Positions 38,138 to 50,395 of a DNA stretch of 64,000 bases are shown here, piece after piece. How positions within the stretch are numbered: the first letter of the stretch is position 1; each line of letters begins with the position of its first letter. A program made the translations under genes and the position numbers. This DNA is from Trochalopteron elliotii (Eukaryota; Chordata; Aves; Passeriformes; Leiothrichidae): NCBI GenBank assembly GCA_024734555.1, contig JANPWX010000076.1, forward strand, positions 1,380,689 through 1,444,688. The letters run 5' to 3'. The notes beneath the pieces are model-generated. The model saw nothing but the letters and a program-made list of their open reading frames with translations. It was not told where the DNA came from and searched no databases.

Positions 38138-41100
38138 GCATAAAATGAGATAAACAACTATGAGGCCACTTCTGTAACCAGCAAACGTACTGGAAGTCAT
38201 CGTCCTTCATAACTGTTAAGACCAAGAAAACTGGCAGGACTATGAATTTACAGTATGCCAGCCAACTAAAAGCAGAGTGTTTGCTTCTTTTGCAGAATGG
38301 AGTAGTGCTGTTTATGATTAGACACATGTTTAATACACTTTTCTATTTTCAACATGAAACAAAATAATGAAAAATAACCAGATTTTCAAGTGCATTCTAT
38401 CAGGATATCACAATGTTATAAAGGATATGAGTCACATTATATGTTTTATATTCTATTTTTATTTACATAAAACACTCAAAAAATAAAAAGAATGAAAAGT
38501 AGGATATGGTTTGCACAATTTTACTTTTGTTGATTCAGAGGCAATACACATTACATAAATATACATGTTATAGTATGCCTTTCATCTTAGCTTAGTTTTG
38601 TACAGACTGATTGAAAAACTAGACAACCTATAGGGTGAAAACTCAGTTTTAAAATCGAGGCTATGTTAGTCTTAAGAAATAAGTAATCCAACCACCTCAT
38701 TTTGCTACTTCTCTTGTTTAACATTTTTTCAATCAACAGACCAAGAAAACAGGTGCTGGCTGCCAGCATAAGAAATTGGCAGGAACAAAAAGACTCAAGT
38801 GCTTCTAAGTTTCGTTTTGACTTCCAAGAAGATATTAGAAAAAATATGGCAGGAATTTTAAAACACTATATTTGAAGTGAATACACTTTCTCCTACTTCA
38901 ATTTTGCTTATAAGCTGTCAAAGTAACTCTGCTTACACAAAGTGCCTTTTCTAAGCTGATAGTGAAATATCTTTCATTAACAGTATAATTTTGTACTACA
39001 TACAAAAAAGAATCCCATTATATTTATACATGGATGTGGTTTATTTCCCCCATGTTCTTGTCTGTTCTAATGAATTTTATGTGGAAAAAAAAGTGTTATT
39101 TTCTTGCTTGCTTGACTCCATAGTACTTCATTCATTACAGAAACAAACATGCTAAATATTGTTGGGTTGTTGTCTGGTTGGCTGCTTGTTCTCCTGTTTT
39201 CCAGACCTTGAGCATAGGACAAAGACCTGAGAGCACGTGTACTCTAAGCTCAGCTGTGACAGGAACTCCCCTCATGGTCCTGCCCCAGTCATGCAGCGAG
39301 GGGTGATGGGTTTTGTCAACCTGAACACAACATAGCCCATAACCTGCTCCAGTAATAGAAGAATCCCGAGGAGCTCTGTCTCAGAGAGTACTTCTGAGAG
39401 CCAGTTTCCTTGCCTAGTTTCCTTCCCTAGGTTCAATCCCAACAAAGAATTGTTTCGATGCTATCCTCCACAAAGAGGACACCATGATAAATCCAAGTTT
39501 GCTTCATTTGAGCATCACTCTGGTGAACAATCTCCCCCAGACAAAGAGAGGGACACTCCCACTGGAGCCACACAGTCCAGGGGTAGGACACCTCTCCACC
39601 TCCTGACTGAGAATGTACCACCTGATGAGTTTGCTAACATTGTTTTTCCTCCGTAGTTCTCATCAGCTTTCCAATCCCAAAGGGATAATACTAAACAGTG
39701 TGGCAGGAAAAAAAGGGGTATGGAGGGCAATTTTGTAGCTTTATATTACAGAAACTATTTTTTAAACACTTCATTAATATCAAAGCTAAACATTTTCCCT
39801 TCACTTGCCATTTTAAGGTTTTCTTATTTACAAATACTCTTCTGGTCTCCCTACCTGGTTCTGTAAAATCGCAGGAGCTGGTACTAAAAACTGTAAAACT
39901 TTGAAAGAAATAATTTGGATCCAAAGTATTCAAGTCTGCAGTACTGCCCGGAGGTATAACTGACCATTTATATTTCACTGGTTTTAACAAAGGTTACTTT
40001 CAACTTGGAAGAGAGAGGCAATAATTCTGTAGCTTGCTGTTAAGCCAGTAGATTGCAAAATACCCAAGAAAATAATACATTTTTATGGAGAATGACACTT
40101 CTAAGAATATCTATGCTGTACCTTGGAATATAGGTATTGAACTCAATTTGAGCCATGGAAAAAAGTCAGTATGACACTACAACTGAAACCTCAGCAAAAT
40201 TCATCCTAACGAAACCACATTTTCAATAATAATAGGTAGAAGACTGGGAGGAAAAAAAAAAGCAGGAAAACATTTTTAACTAGAATACTTAATGTAGCTA
40301 TTAATTACATGTAATAGTAAACAACTTAGTGAGAAAAGCAGCTTTAATACTTTCTCTTAATTTTGAAAATTAAGTTTTCAGTTAGAGGCAATACTAATAT
40401 AAATGCAAGGACAATTTAATTCATAACGCACATAAACATTTTTTAAATGGTGTTAAGTCAGCATCTCACAAAATGCCTTGAACAAATAATATGATCTCAA
40501 TACTATGGCACATAGTGCTGTAAGGTACAATAAAGTTCATTACTATGCATCACTGCAAACCTCCAGCATACACCAACAACATAACCTGAGTAACAAAAAC
40601 AATCAAGGCCATTTTCAATTGAAAGTAATGAAAAAAAAAAAAAAACAACAACCAAACTGTGAAAGAAAAATAGCAATGTCAATGGAACACCCATGATTCA
40701 ACCTTTTCTATTCTGATGACAGCTCAGAGATCCCATTTGGGTCAAATGCATTGGGTGCTGCCCTAAGAATGGCCCCAGTAATGTGGACTCTAATGAATAT
40801 TTACAACTTTAAACAGACAAATATCCCTTTTAAGTTCACAGGATGACTTTACAAAATATATAAAATCACCCCCAATGAAAATAAAGAAACAGGGAAACAC
40901 TCCCTGGAAATTTTGTTACTGAGTTTTAAAACTCCTTCAGTAACCACAATAAAGAAGAAAAACAAAACAAGCCATAGGGGTCACCAAAGAGCACAATTTT
41001 TACCCTGTCCACTTCCATCTTTGTGTCCAAAACTGTCTGTCAAGGGGATTACTTTCTCTCAAATATCACTAGTTTTCTATATTTGGTGTAAAAATTCATC

Positions 41101-43671
41101 ATATTGGAACAAAGCAAGCAGGTGACAATAATGTGTGGAAGATTAATAGAGATGACAGGCTGCCATCCTTAGGGGAAAGAAAACTGCTGTTGCACAGTCT
41201 GTCTTTTGTTGAAAGCTAATGGGAAAATTTTCTGCTTGTATGTGGAGAAATAAAGCATAGGTACTCCTTAAAAGCACACACTGCCTCAGAAAATGCTGTG
41301 TAACACATAATGCTTCCACATTCATCTTCAAACAAAGCAACATGAATAGGAGCACTGCTCTAGATGAGACTGTCTCCACCTCCAACTCAGGAGAGCTTTC
41401 AGATTTGGCTGGGGATTGTCTGAGGACTGTCTGTGGGGGAAAGCCAGCAAGGAGAGAGGCCAACAGCAGACCAGGAAAGTGACAGAAACACAGGGTGACA
41501 AGGGCAGCATCTCTCATGTCAGAGTTATTTTCTATGTAGAGATGCACTGAAGAGGGGCTAGAGTACTGAGTGCTTTCCAAAAGCCCTCATTTACCCTTTA
41601 CATTATGTGCATTAAGATGATGCATGCTTGCTTCTTTTAAAAGCCTTTTTTTGTATTTGGTAATGAATACATGTGAGTTACCCCATACCGGTACACAACC
41701 TAGGTAGTACTGGGTACTTAGCCTGGCAAAGGGTCCCTTTTTTTCCAGAAGTGATTAGGAGAAAAGGTTACCACTGACAGCTTATTTGAAGAGTAAAGCC
41801 AGTTTGCAGAACTGCTGAATGCAGCCAAACCTCTGCACTGAAAATTAACAAAATAGAGCAATCCTAAATACGTCAGTTATTGATCTTGTAACGATTAGTC
41901 ATGCATTCAATTATTACTTCTTCTTGGACTTCTATCTTTTGAGCCCACAGGGATAGGAGCATTGCTCAGGGACCAGCATAGCCCACAGAGCCTGCCAACT
42001 CCAAGTCTGGCAACAAAGATACTATGCCTGCTCTGAGGAGGCAGAAGGAACACTGTGCAGTGGCAGGGGATGGACAACTGCCCACTCAAACAATCCTGTG
42101 TATTAGCTTTACTTCTACATTAAACCACAGAGTCCTCTGGGGACAAAAACTGGAAGATGCAGTTAAGAAAAAATGCATCAGTATGACCACAGCATTATCC
42201 ACAGCAGTGATTATCCACGGACTTAAAAGGTAGTCCACAGACCACCTCTATCCTTCATCCTGCATTCTTCCTCTCATCTGAATGCAACCAAATTATTTTG
42301 GGGCCATGGAAGCACTGCTGTGGGGACCTTGCCCACCCCTTCTGTGTCCCATAGTGCCACAAAATCCTCCCTATGAAATGGATGTGAAAGGAAGTGGCCC
42401 CAGTGCAACTCCTCATCTCCTCTCCTTTTGTTTTTTACCTTAAATCCCAGAGAACAGGTGCACTATGGAAATAAATTCCTTGGACAAAGGAACTCCAAGA
42501 TGACAGTGAGGGGAATTATTAACACCTCATGGGACAACTTGGTGAAGTGCAGACTTGGCTGTTGTAGGTCTGGATCTAGTCCAAATTGGATGCAATGCCA
42601 CAATGTCAAAACTGGACTATGTAGATACACACCAGAAAAAATCTCCATGTCACAGCGTGCTGGGTGGGCTTACAGACTCTGGGCCCTGTCATCTGAGACC
42701 GAAATTCATGATGCTATTTTCCAGAGGATAAATGCCATTACCTTTTTGTTGAGAAGTTGTTCCTCCTTTTGAGAAGTGAATGGATCCATACTTGATAGGT
42801 TTTGAAATTATTATACCTCTTTTTCTTAAAGCTAAAACTCAATTACCTTCTAAGTACTTAGGAAAGTCCAATATGTCAATTGCTGAGAAGGTCATAGCAA
42901 TTTAAATACCTAAAGAATAAAGAACTGCTGCTTAAGTGACTAACCTTTCTTAAGTGATTTCTTGAATTGCCTGAAAGTTATCTGGTCACTAGAAGTACAA
43001 GGAAATAGGAAATAACATACCAAGTTGTACAAGCAGGAATTAATGAATGCAGCAATTCCCAATATAAGTACTATGTTCCTGGATTCACCAAGAGTAGGAT
43101 GGACAAAGAAAAGCCTCCTTTAGATAACAAAGGGCTTCACACCTTTCAGTTTTCTAGGATTATTCTGAAAAACTGAAAATATTACTAGTCTTGTCTGAAG
43201 TAATTTTATTTTTTTAAAGGGCCTTATTGCTTATTTTAAGTTGCATAGATGAATTTGTTAACGTGGCAGCAATGGCACAGATTCTGGTTTGAAAGATGTC
43301 TAACTTATGGGTATGAAGTAGAGCTGCATAAATAATCTGCAGTGAGTGTTTAATTTGCTGAATATTGACCTTTGCTTTTTTTTCTCCCGAAGTACCTAGC
43401 AGCAGATCCTTTGATGTCAATGCCTTTTACATGGGATCAGCCAGTGAGCTGAACTTCCCTAGTGTTTATTGACCAGAATGTTATTTGACTTTCTTAAGGG
43501 GGTGAGTATTTTAGGCACAAGGAATCAGCAAAAGTGGACTACCAAGGGTATTTCTGGATGTGATTCTAAAGTTTTCTAGCAAAATTTGATTGTTCAGATA
43601 CTGAGGCTGCTCCTAGAAAAGGGGTGAATAAAGAAGACCTATTAACTCACCCTGTGCCTGCTCCCCCAGTA
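38138..43671. other. Unannotated intron sequence
   Basis: No gene or recognised element. An A-run lies at about 40630-40644. The 145-codon minus-strand frame at 41143-41580 has no recognisable domain and is of a length expected by chance in sequence of this size and composition. Confidence 0.5.
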
Positions 43672-43924
43672 CTGGTGTGGGCTGGGATGGAGTTAATTTT
43701 CTTCACAATGTAAGGTATTTTGGAAATGGTCAGGGCCATGCTGGAAACAGCGTTGGCAATACCGAGATGGTTTTGCTTTTGCTGAGGCTTTTATGCTCCT
43801 CACCCAACCTCACCAGCGAACAGGCTGGAGGTGCATGGGAGTTGGGAGGGACACAAGCCAACTGGGACAGCTCATCCCAACTGACCCAGGAGACAATTTG
43901 TACTATATGACATCATGCTCAGCA

Positions 43925-43930
43925 TATAAA
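43925..43930 (+). promoter_or_regulatory. TATA box of the 43673-44535 LTR
   Basis: TATAAA in the context CAGCATATAAAGCTGG, at the expected U3/R position of this LTR type. Confidence 0.65.
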
Positions 43931-43984
43931 GCTGGAGGAAGAAGAAGAAAGGGAGGGACATTTGAAATTATGATGTTTGTCTTC

Positions 43985-44280
43985 ATAAAATGGTGTGGTT
44001 TGGAAGGGACCTTAAAGACTATCTAATTCCAAGCCCCTTGCCATGGGAGAGACACCTCCCAGTAGACCGGGTTGCTCAAAGCCCCATCCAGCTTAGCCTT
44101 GAATACTTCCAGGGACGAGGATTCCATGACTTCTCTGGGCAACCCATTTCATTGTCTTACCACCCTCACAGTAAAGAACTCCTTCCTAACATCTAAGCTA
44201 AACCTACTCTCTTTCAGTTTAAAGCTGTTGCTCCATGTCTTATCACTACATGCCCTCCAAGTCCCTCTCCAGCTCTCTTC
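43985..44280 (-). mobile_element. CR1 LINE, short 3' fragment nested in the LTR
   Basis: The plus strand shows the reverse-complemented CR1 3' region: GGTTTGGAAGGGACCTTAAA, then GGTTGCTCAAAGCCCCATCC, then CACCCTCACAGTAAAGAACT. It is truncated at CTCTCTTC. A similar CTTC occurs on both sides (43981-43984 and 44277-44280), which may be a short target duplication or a microhomology join. It splits the LTR, so it is younger than the LTR. Confidence 0.92.
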
Positions 44281-44409
44281 AAAGGTAATCCTTACATACA
44301 ATGGAGCCTTGCTTCCTTGGGGAAGGCTGACACCTGGGAAGTGCCCATGAGAAGTGGTAAATTAACTCCTTGGTTTGTTTTGCTTGGATGTGCAGCTTTT
44401 GCTTTATCT

Positions 44410-44415
44410 ATTAAA
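44410..44415 (+). terminator. Polyadenylation signal of the 43673-44535 LTR
   Basis: ATTAAA followed by a T/C-rich stretch, about 120 bp before the LTR end, as expected for the R/U5 boundary. Confidence 0.6.
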
Positions 44416-44535
44416 CTGTCTTCATCTCAACCCATGGGTTTTCTCATTTTTACCCTTCCAAGTCTGTCTTCCCATCCCCCCAGTCAGGGAGTGGCTGGGT
44501 GGTACTGAGCTGCCAGCTGGGGTTAAACCACAACA

Positions 44536-45339
44536 TTTTTGTAAATAAATATCCAGCCTATCTCTCCCCAGCCTTGTACCCTGCCTTGTACCCAGGTGCT
44601 CTAAAATCATGTGTTCTCATGAAGACATCAAAACTCCAAAGTTCCCCTTGACACTGCTAGAGTGCTATCAGCTTTTTGGAAATTAAGTGAACATGGTCCT
44701 TGGTCATTAGTGCTTCTCTGTTTAAGTTCTAATTAGGTACTTTTAATAGGAAAACCCCTCTTTTAAAATTACACAAGCATTTTTTATAGCACTCATTCCT
44801 AGGTTCATGAACCCCTATTTCTCATATCCCACTCCTTTTTTTTTTAATCTTAATGTAAAATTTGACTTGAAGATGTAACATGAAACATTGGAGGAAATGC
44901 AAGGGAAATCACAGAATAGACACAGCATTGCAATGGGCAGGTCAGTGAGCCTGTTGGATGATGTGGGGTGGAAGGGGATGATGCTGATCTGGCAGATTTA
45001 CATTCGAAGACAATCAGTGAGCAGATGCAAAACAAAGAACAGGATCTTCTGACCTAAGCATGTCTGTTGTTTGACAGGACATTTCTTCAAAGTCATCCCT
45101 TTATTACAACACATTTCAAACTGCCAGAAAAGAGGGTGAGGAGAACAGGTCTTAGTCTTTCCTATGACCTTACACCATGGTTGCACAGATGTGGCACATA
45201 GGACTACTTCCAATATAAATACTGGATTTCATGGCATGCAAGTTTTCCTCAGACAGAGATACATCTCAGTATACATGAACAGGCATTAAAAATCTCTTTC
45301 ACCACCTTTGTGTTAAAGGGAATGGTAAAAATCAGTGAA
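44536..45339. other. Unannotated sequence between two solo LTRs
   Basis: About 800 bp with no gene or retroviral internal sequence. The flanking LTRs belong to different types, so they are not the two ends of one provirus. Confidence 0.65.
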
Positions 45340-45344
45340 GACGA
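45340..45344. repeat. Target-site duplication, left copy (GACGA)
   Basis: Repeated exactly at 46188-46192, directly after the LTR. Confidence 0.88.
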
Positions 45345-45727
45345 TGTTGGGGGTTAGATTTGTTACTTTTTTACTTATAGAATTTTTTTCTGTAAGTTGC
45401 TAGGAAACTAACTACTGGGTACTTATGGGTACTTAAGCAAAACAAAGTGGCCAAAGGAGAGGAGTGTAGCACCTGGCTTTTTCTGTTTCTGGGAGTTTTC
45501 TCTTGGAGGCGGGAATATACCTTGAGTTTTTGGGGGCAGGTAAAGAACGGGGCTGAGGGCAGCCACGCTCTCTCGCTCTCAGCATCGGAAGAAGGAAGGT
45601 CAAGCTGTTGCTTACTGCGGGGAGAATTCACTGTCACCACCAAAGTCCAGTCCTAGAGATCTACCCCCATCTGCTTGTATGTCCAGGAATTCTGAGCTTG
45701 CCTTTTCCTACCCTGCTGGACCTGGGC

Positions 45728-45752
45728 CCCCGCTGTCCCGCCCCCGCCGCTT
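45728..45752 (+). promoter_or_regulatory. GC box cluster in LTR copy C
   Basis: Overlapping CCCGCC and CCGCC motifs in the most CpG-rich part of the window. Sp1-type binding is plausible; activity is inferred. Confidence 0.45.
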
Positions 45753-46037
45753 CTTCTGCGCTGCTGGGAACTCCCCGCGCAGTTCCAGCTACCGCCATGG
45801 AGCTTCTGATACATCTCATCCACCAGCCTGGGATTCCTGCTCATTCCTGCTGTTTCAGCTTGGTGCTCCCCAGAGTCGTGCAGGGGCACTGGGATCAGAC
45901 TGCCCCAGCGTTTTGTGAAGCAAAACCTCTCCTCCATCCCTTCCCGTCTCAGCCGAGAAGGCCATCAGGAGGTTCCTGGTTCTGTTTTGTTGTTAATGCC
46001 ACAGTTACTCTTGTTTGTTTGCCTTGTTACACATACT

Positions 46038-46043
46038 AGTAAA
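46038..46043 (+). terminator. Polyadenylation signal variant of LTR copy C
   Basis: AGTAAA in the context CTAGTAAAGAACTGTTA. The same variant occurs in the same context in copy B, so it is the family's own signal. Confidence 0.6.
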
Positions 46044-46187
46044 GAACTGTTATTCCTACCCCTCATATCCTTGCCTGAGAGCCCCTTAATTTCAAGAATA
46101 TAATCATTTGGGAGGGGGTTTACATTCTCCATTCCAAAGGGGGCTTTTGCTTTCCCTAGCAGACACCTGTCTTTCCAAACCAAGACA

Positions 46188-46192
46188 GACGA
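46188..46192. repeat. Target-site duplication, right copy (GACGA)
   Basis: Exact match to 45340-45344, marking the insertion point of LTR copy C. Confidence 0.88.
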
Positions 46193-49100
46193 TTACTCAG
46201 ATGAATACCACAACTTACTTAAAAAATGTTTTTATCCATACCACTCAGACTCAAAAGACAGTAGAATTATCTGATGCATGCTTGAGGAGGAGAACTGTTC
46301 AAGACTAAAGCAAGCAGAAAAATGTTTAATTCACAAGAATGGTTTACCACGCTCCCAAGCAAGTGTCATGAACATCTTCCTGACTACAGGGCACTGAGGA
46401 TATTGTTAGTGCTTTATAATTATTCTGTGGAGACAAAAATAAATTAATTAAGCATTCTGTAATAGCTTAGAAGTTTCTCAAATGAGTGTGTGGCCAGGAA
46501 CCAGTAAGTGCCTTCTGTCTACTGAGAAACAGAAACTCAAAATATGGAAGAGCTACTCTGTGGGACAGGCCAAAGTGAGAAGACACTTCTGACAGGGCTT
46601 TGATGTTTATTTGTATATACCGGTTTTGTGGGATGGTGCCTCATATCTACTGAATTATATCACTTTAAGCCATCTCCTGCCACTTCACCTTTCCAGGATT
46701 ACCAGAATTTGCCAGTGGGATTTTTACGGCACTGCTGACTGATCAGGAGGCTGCAGGCAACTGTTCGACTAACGTTTCCTTCCTCACCTACAAGTGCCAC
46801 TCTGTACCTCTTTTCTTAAGCAATAAATTATTGGAAGAAAATCTGGTTTATCATGTGGAATATTATGCTTTAAAAGGCAATTTCCTCAATGAAAGCACAA
46901 ACTCTGGGAACTGTGCAGAGCCATGTCTCCTTGCACATGCTTTGGAAGATGGCCCTCTGGGGCCGCGGACAGGACAGGCGGCACAGCAATGACACAGCAG
47001 CTGCTGCCAATTCCCAGTGGGTTTTGGTAATGTGAACAGTGTTGTGCATGTGAAAAAAACACTGAGCTGTGCTTCCTAACACTGGCCATGTTATCCACAG
47101 CACCCCTTCATAGGGTTTGCTCTGGAAATCAAGACCGACAGCTTGCGAGAACTTGGCACCATGCCTCCTCTTCTGAGCCCCAGGCTGCCAAAGCCCAGCG
47201 ATTAGAGAAGACAAAAGGGCTTTCAAGCACAACAAGAAAGGATGCAGCAAGTAAGACAACTGCTGTGTACACAGCAGCAGTGCTGGTGGCCTCAAATGAA
47301 TACGGCTGAATAGTTGGCAAAATGTCTAGAAGACTGGGTTCAGTCTAGCAGCAAAACTGGAGACTGAAAAAAACCACAGAGAAACTGCAAAACCAGATAT
47401 TAAAGAAACTCTGTTTAGACATCCTGACATGATGAAACTGGCATTCAGGGTATATATCAGAGGTACAAGAAGGATTTAGAAATTTCTGAACATTATATGA
47501 AACAAAGGCATGTCCAGGCAAGGGTAACTGGGAGACGAACAAAACCTAGCCAGAAGAAATTAAAAAGAATATAAGAAATTAACAGCAGTCACAAAAGTAC
47601 ATTAGCCTCCCGAATTTTGATAAAATACTTGCTCCACAATCCTAGCCATAAGCCAAAAACCATATTATGGACAAGACAGGCAATTATCCAAGCAGTAGAA
47701 GGCTTAGAACATGGAACATGCCAGGACATGCCAGTGGGTATGAGAAGTTTAACAAACCTAAAAGGTGGGAGGAAAGTGTGTGGGACATGAAGGTCAAAGT
47801 TCACAGTACAGGGCACATGCGAGACCCTCAGGCACTTTAAATGGCACTAGATGCTCATGTTTAAGCAAATCATCACTCAACACTGATCAGAGAATAATTC
47901 AGCTTGCCTTAAGACAGATGTCTGTATTTTGTCACATGAAGAGATAACTGCACCCTAATGACAACGTTCATTAAATCTCCACCCATTCCAACAAGGGTTT
48001 ATCCACTTCATTTCCATATAGCCATTACGTTATGCATCTGAATCAGGAGCTGTATTTATGCACAGCAGGAAACTAGGTAAGATGGCCAAAACTTTGTTTG
48101 GCCAGTGGCAGTGCAGAAGATGGACTGCAAAAGTGAAAGCACAGCAGTACCCTGATAAAAAAAAAAACAAAACCAAAAAAACAACATTTCCAAGGCTTGC
48201 ATGACCTTGGCAGGTAGAAGGTTGTTTATTTTTTCCCAAATTACACATAGTTCAGCCTCTAGTAGACAGTATTCTTTTTCTTCTAAATCCACATACACTT
48301 ACTAGCTTCATTAGATTTTTCTAGAAGTCTGTGTTTCCTGATGTACCATGAGAGAACTAACACTACGTCCATATTATTTAAATTATAACTTTTTACTGTG
48401 GCTAAATATGTTGCTCATGATACTAATTTTTTTTTCCTAAAAGTTTATCATGGAAAAATTGTGTTATTAAAAATATGATTATTTTCTATTTTCAGAAACC
48501 TTTTTAGTTTCCGAGTTCACATAAAAATTCAAAAGAAAGTTATATGCTGTTCTGCAGAATATTTTATACTGGATTGCAACCTACATATTCTCTAGGAAAA
48601 TATCACTTTATATTTCAACATTCTTTTTGTATTATATTGCAAAAGTACTTGGTGATGTTATTTTTACAAAAGCTACTTGACAAGTCATTCCTATCCATGT
48701 CATAAGTAAATTGAAATGCAGTATTTAGTATTCAAGGGCTGATCACTTAAACCAATAGTCTGCCAGAAACATGCATTTATGAAATGCCTAAAAAGAACAC
48801 TGGAACCACTTTTGAAATTATATTAATATTCAAAGGATTTTAAAACAATAGAAAAATAAAGGTCAGTAAGACAATTAAAAATGGAGATATAATAACATTT
48901 TTAATTGTAGAAGTTAGTCAAAAGTTTAAAAATATATAATAAGCTAATTATATATAATTATGCAATAACCGCAATTTGAGATTTATTATGTTCTTTTGCA
49001 CATGATCATAATCAATGAGAGCCAAGTAGCCTATTTTTTATTTTTTAATAAAAATTTAGGAAATTATAAACAGAAATCTAGTACTTTGGAACTGTTATTT

Positions 49101-49715
49101 TTACTTAGTAACTATTATTCTTACTCATCTTGGCAACATTGGTCTTAATGTCTGATAAGGATAAGAAAAAAGTCACTTTTTTTTTTTTAAAAAAACCCTT
49201 GTCTTTCTCAGGCTCAATAAAAAAAGTACTCTGCAATGATCACACTATAGCCTGTCAAAAATTAATCCCACTTAAACCTATTAATGAGATCTTGATATGC
49301 ATATGAATACATTAAAAACTATGGTACAGGAACAAGAGTGGGAAGATCTGGAAATAATAATAATAATAATAATAATCATCATCTAACTTGATAAGAATCA
49401 TATACAAAACTGAAAACTATGCTACGGATTTTTTCCAGACATAAAGTCTGAGACAACAGAGATTTCCTACATTGGTGTCTACTTGAGCAGCAAAAGCAGA
49501 ATGCAGTAAATGACATTTGAGATTTTCTTCTACTGAACCCCTTCCAAAGTCACTGAAGAAGCTACCTGACACTATCAGGACTTTATTTAAATATGGGTTC
49601 AAATTCAAAGTCAAGCTTTATGGTCTCACTATTCATTATGACAGACATAAACATTCAGGCTGGGTGCTGGACACCCAGGTATCTTTACACCTTCCCAAAT
49701 TAAATCTGCATTCTT
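46193..49715. other. Unannotated intron sequence
   Basis: A GC-richer patch at about 46890-47300 has open frames on both strands but no known domain. From about 48300 to 49400 the sequence becomes very AT-rich, with an AAT microsatellite at 49353-49376. No transposon was recognised. Confidence 0.5.
49353..49376. repeat. (AAT)8 microsatellite
   Basis: Eight perfect AAT units, followed by two ATC units. Confidence 0.93.
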
Positions 49716-50395
49716 ATCATAGACTAGTAGAATGGTTTGGGTTGGAAGGGACCTTCAAGATCTTCTAGCTCCACTCCAACAGTCTGTTATTGGGCAGGGA
49801 CTTCTTTTAGACCAGGTTGCTCGAAGCCCAAAGCCCCATTGTTTGGCCTTGAACACCTCCAGATATTGGACACATAGAACTTCTCTGGGCAACCTACTTC
49901 CAGTGCCTCATCACCCTCACCATAAAAAATGTCTTCCTAAACCCCAGTCTAAACCTACCCTTTTTCAGTTTAAATACACTGTCCCTTGTACAGTCACTAC
50001 AGGGTCAGGTAAAAAGGATTTCTGTGTCTGATTTGTAAGCCTCCTTTATATTTAGAGAAAACACAATCAGATCTCCTCAGAGCCCTCTCTTCTCCAGGCT
50101 GAGCAGGTGTTGCTCTCCCAACCTGTCTCCTTAGGAGAGGTGATCCAGCTTTCTGACCTGGTCTGGAGCCACTCTAACATGTCCACATGTTTTGTATCCT
50201 GGGAAGCCCAGAGCTGGACACAGTACCCCATGTGGGGCTGATGAGAACAGAGTCAGGGGCAGAATCCCCTCCCTTGCCCTGCTGGCCACACTATTTTTGA
50301 CGCAGCCCAGGATGTGGTTGGTCTTCTGGACTGCAAGTGCACATTGCCAGCTCACATCCAAATTTTCATCCAACTATTTCACTATACTCCACAGT
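49716..50395 (-). mobile_element. CR1 LINE, 5'-truncated, the longest copy here (about 680 bp)
   Basis: It starts with the reversed CR1 3' end (ATCATAGACTAGTAGAATGG, then TTTGGGTTGGAAGGGACCTT). It extends beyond the other copies through GAGCTGGACACAGTACCCCA and GACGCAGCCCAGGATGTGGT to GCACATTGCCAGCTCACATC. Similarity fades near 50395. Sense orientation with KHDRBS2. The coding part of ORF2 is broken by many changes. Confidence 0.93.

Larger units (their letters stand above)
43673..44535 (+). mobile_element. Solo LTR of a third retroviral LTR type, interrupted by a CR1
   Basis: The left part begins around TGGTGTGGGCTGGGATGGAG and runs to GATGTTTGTCTTC at 43984. It contains a TATAAA box (43925-43930) and a GGAGGAAGAAGAAG run. 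The right part resumes at about 44281, carries ATTAAA (44410-44415) before CTGTCTTCATCTCAACCCAT, and ends GGGGTTAAACCACAACA at 44535. The two parts join into one continuous LTR type known from birds if the CR1 between them is removed. Antisense to KHDRBS2. I found no clear target-site duplication, so the start is approximate to a few bases. Confidence 0.87.
45345..46187 (+). mobile_element. Solo LTR of an avian endogenous retrovirus, copy C (843 bp)
   Basis: It begins TGTTGGGGGTTAG and ends CCAAACCAAGACA, with an exact 5-bp duplication GACGA at 45340-45344 and 46188-46192. The 3' part (TAGTAAAGAACTGTTA; GCCCCTTAATTTCAAGAATA; TAGCAGACACCTGTCTTTCC) matches copy B on the other strand. The 5' part differs from copies A and B. 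It is GC-rich, with CpGs and a CCGCCCCCGCC box at about 45738-45749. The signal AGTAAA lies at 46038-46043. Open frames of 60-140 codons inside it on both strands are artefacts of its GC content. Antisense to KHDRBS2. Confidence 0.92.

Noticed and set aside
41143..41580. 145-codon minus-strand open frame with hydrophobic stretches
   Set aside because: About one frame of this length is expected by chance in 64 kb of this composition. No domain, promoter or splice signals support it.
42428..42772. 114-codon plus-strand open frame
   Set aside because: No recognisable domain or supporting signals; the length is within chance expectation.
45608..46039. 143-codon plus-strand open frame
   Set aside because: It lies wholly inside LTR copy C, in its GC-rich part, with comparable frames on the other strand. 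It is not a gene.
43673..46187. A single provirus with LTRs at both ends (43673-44535 and 45345-46187)
   Set aside because: The two LTRs are of different types, and copy C has its own exact target duplication. The 800 bp between them has no retroviral gene remnant.
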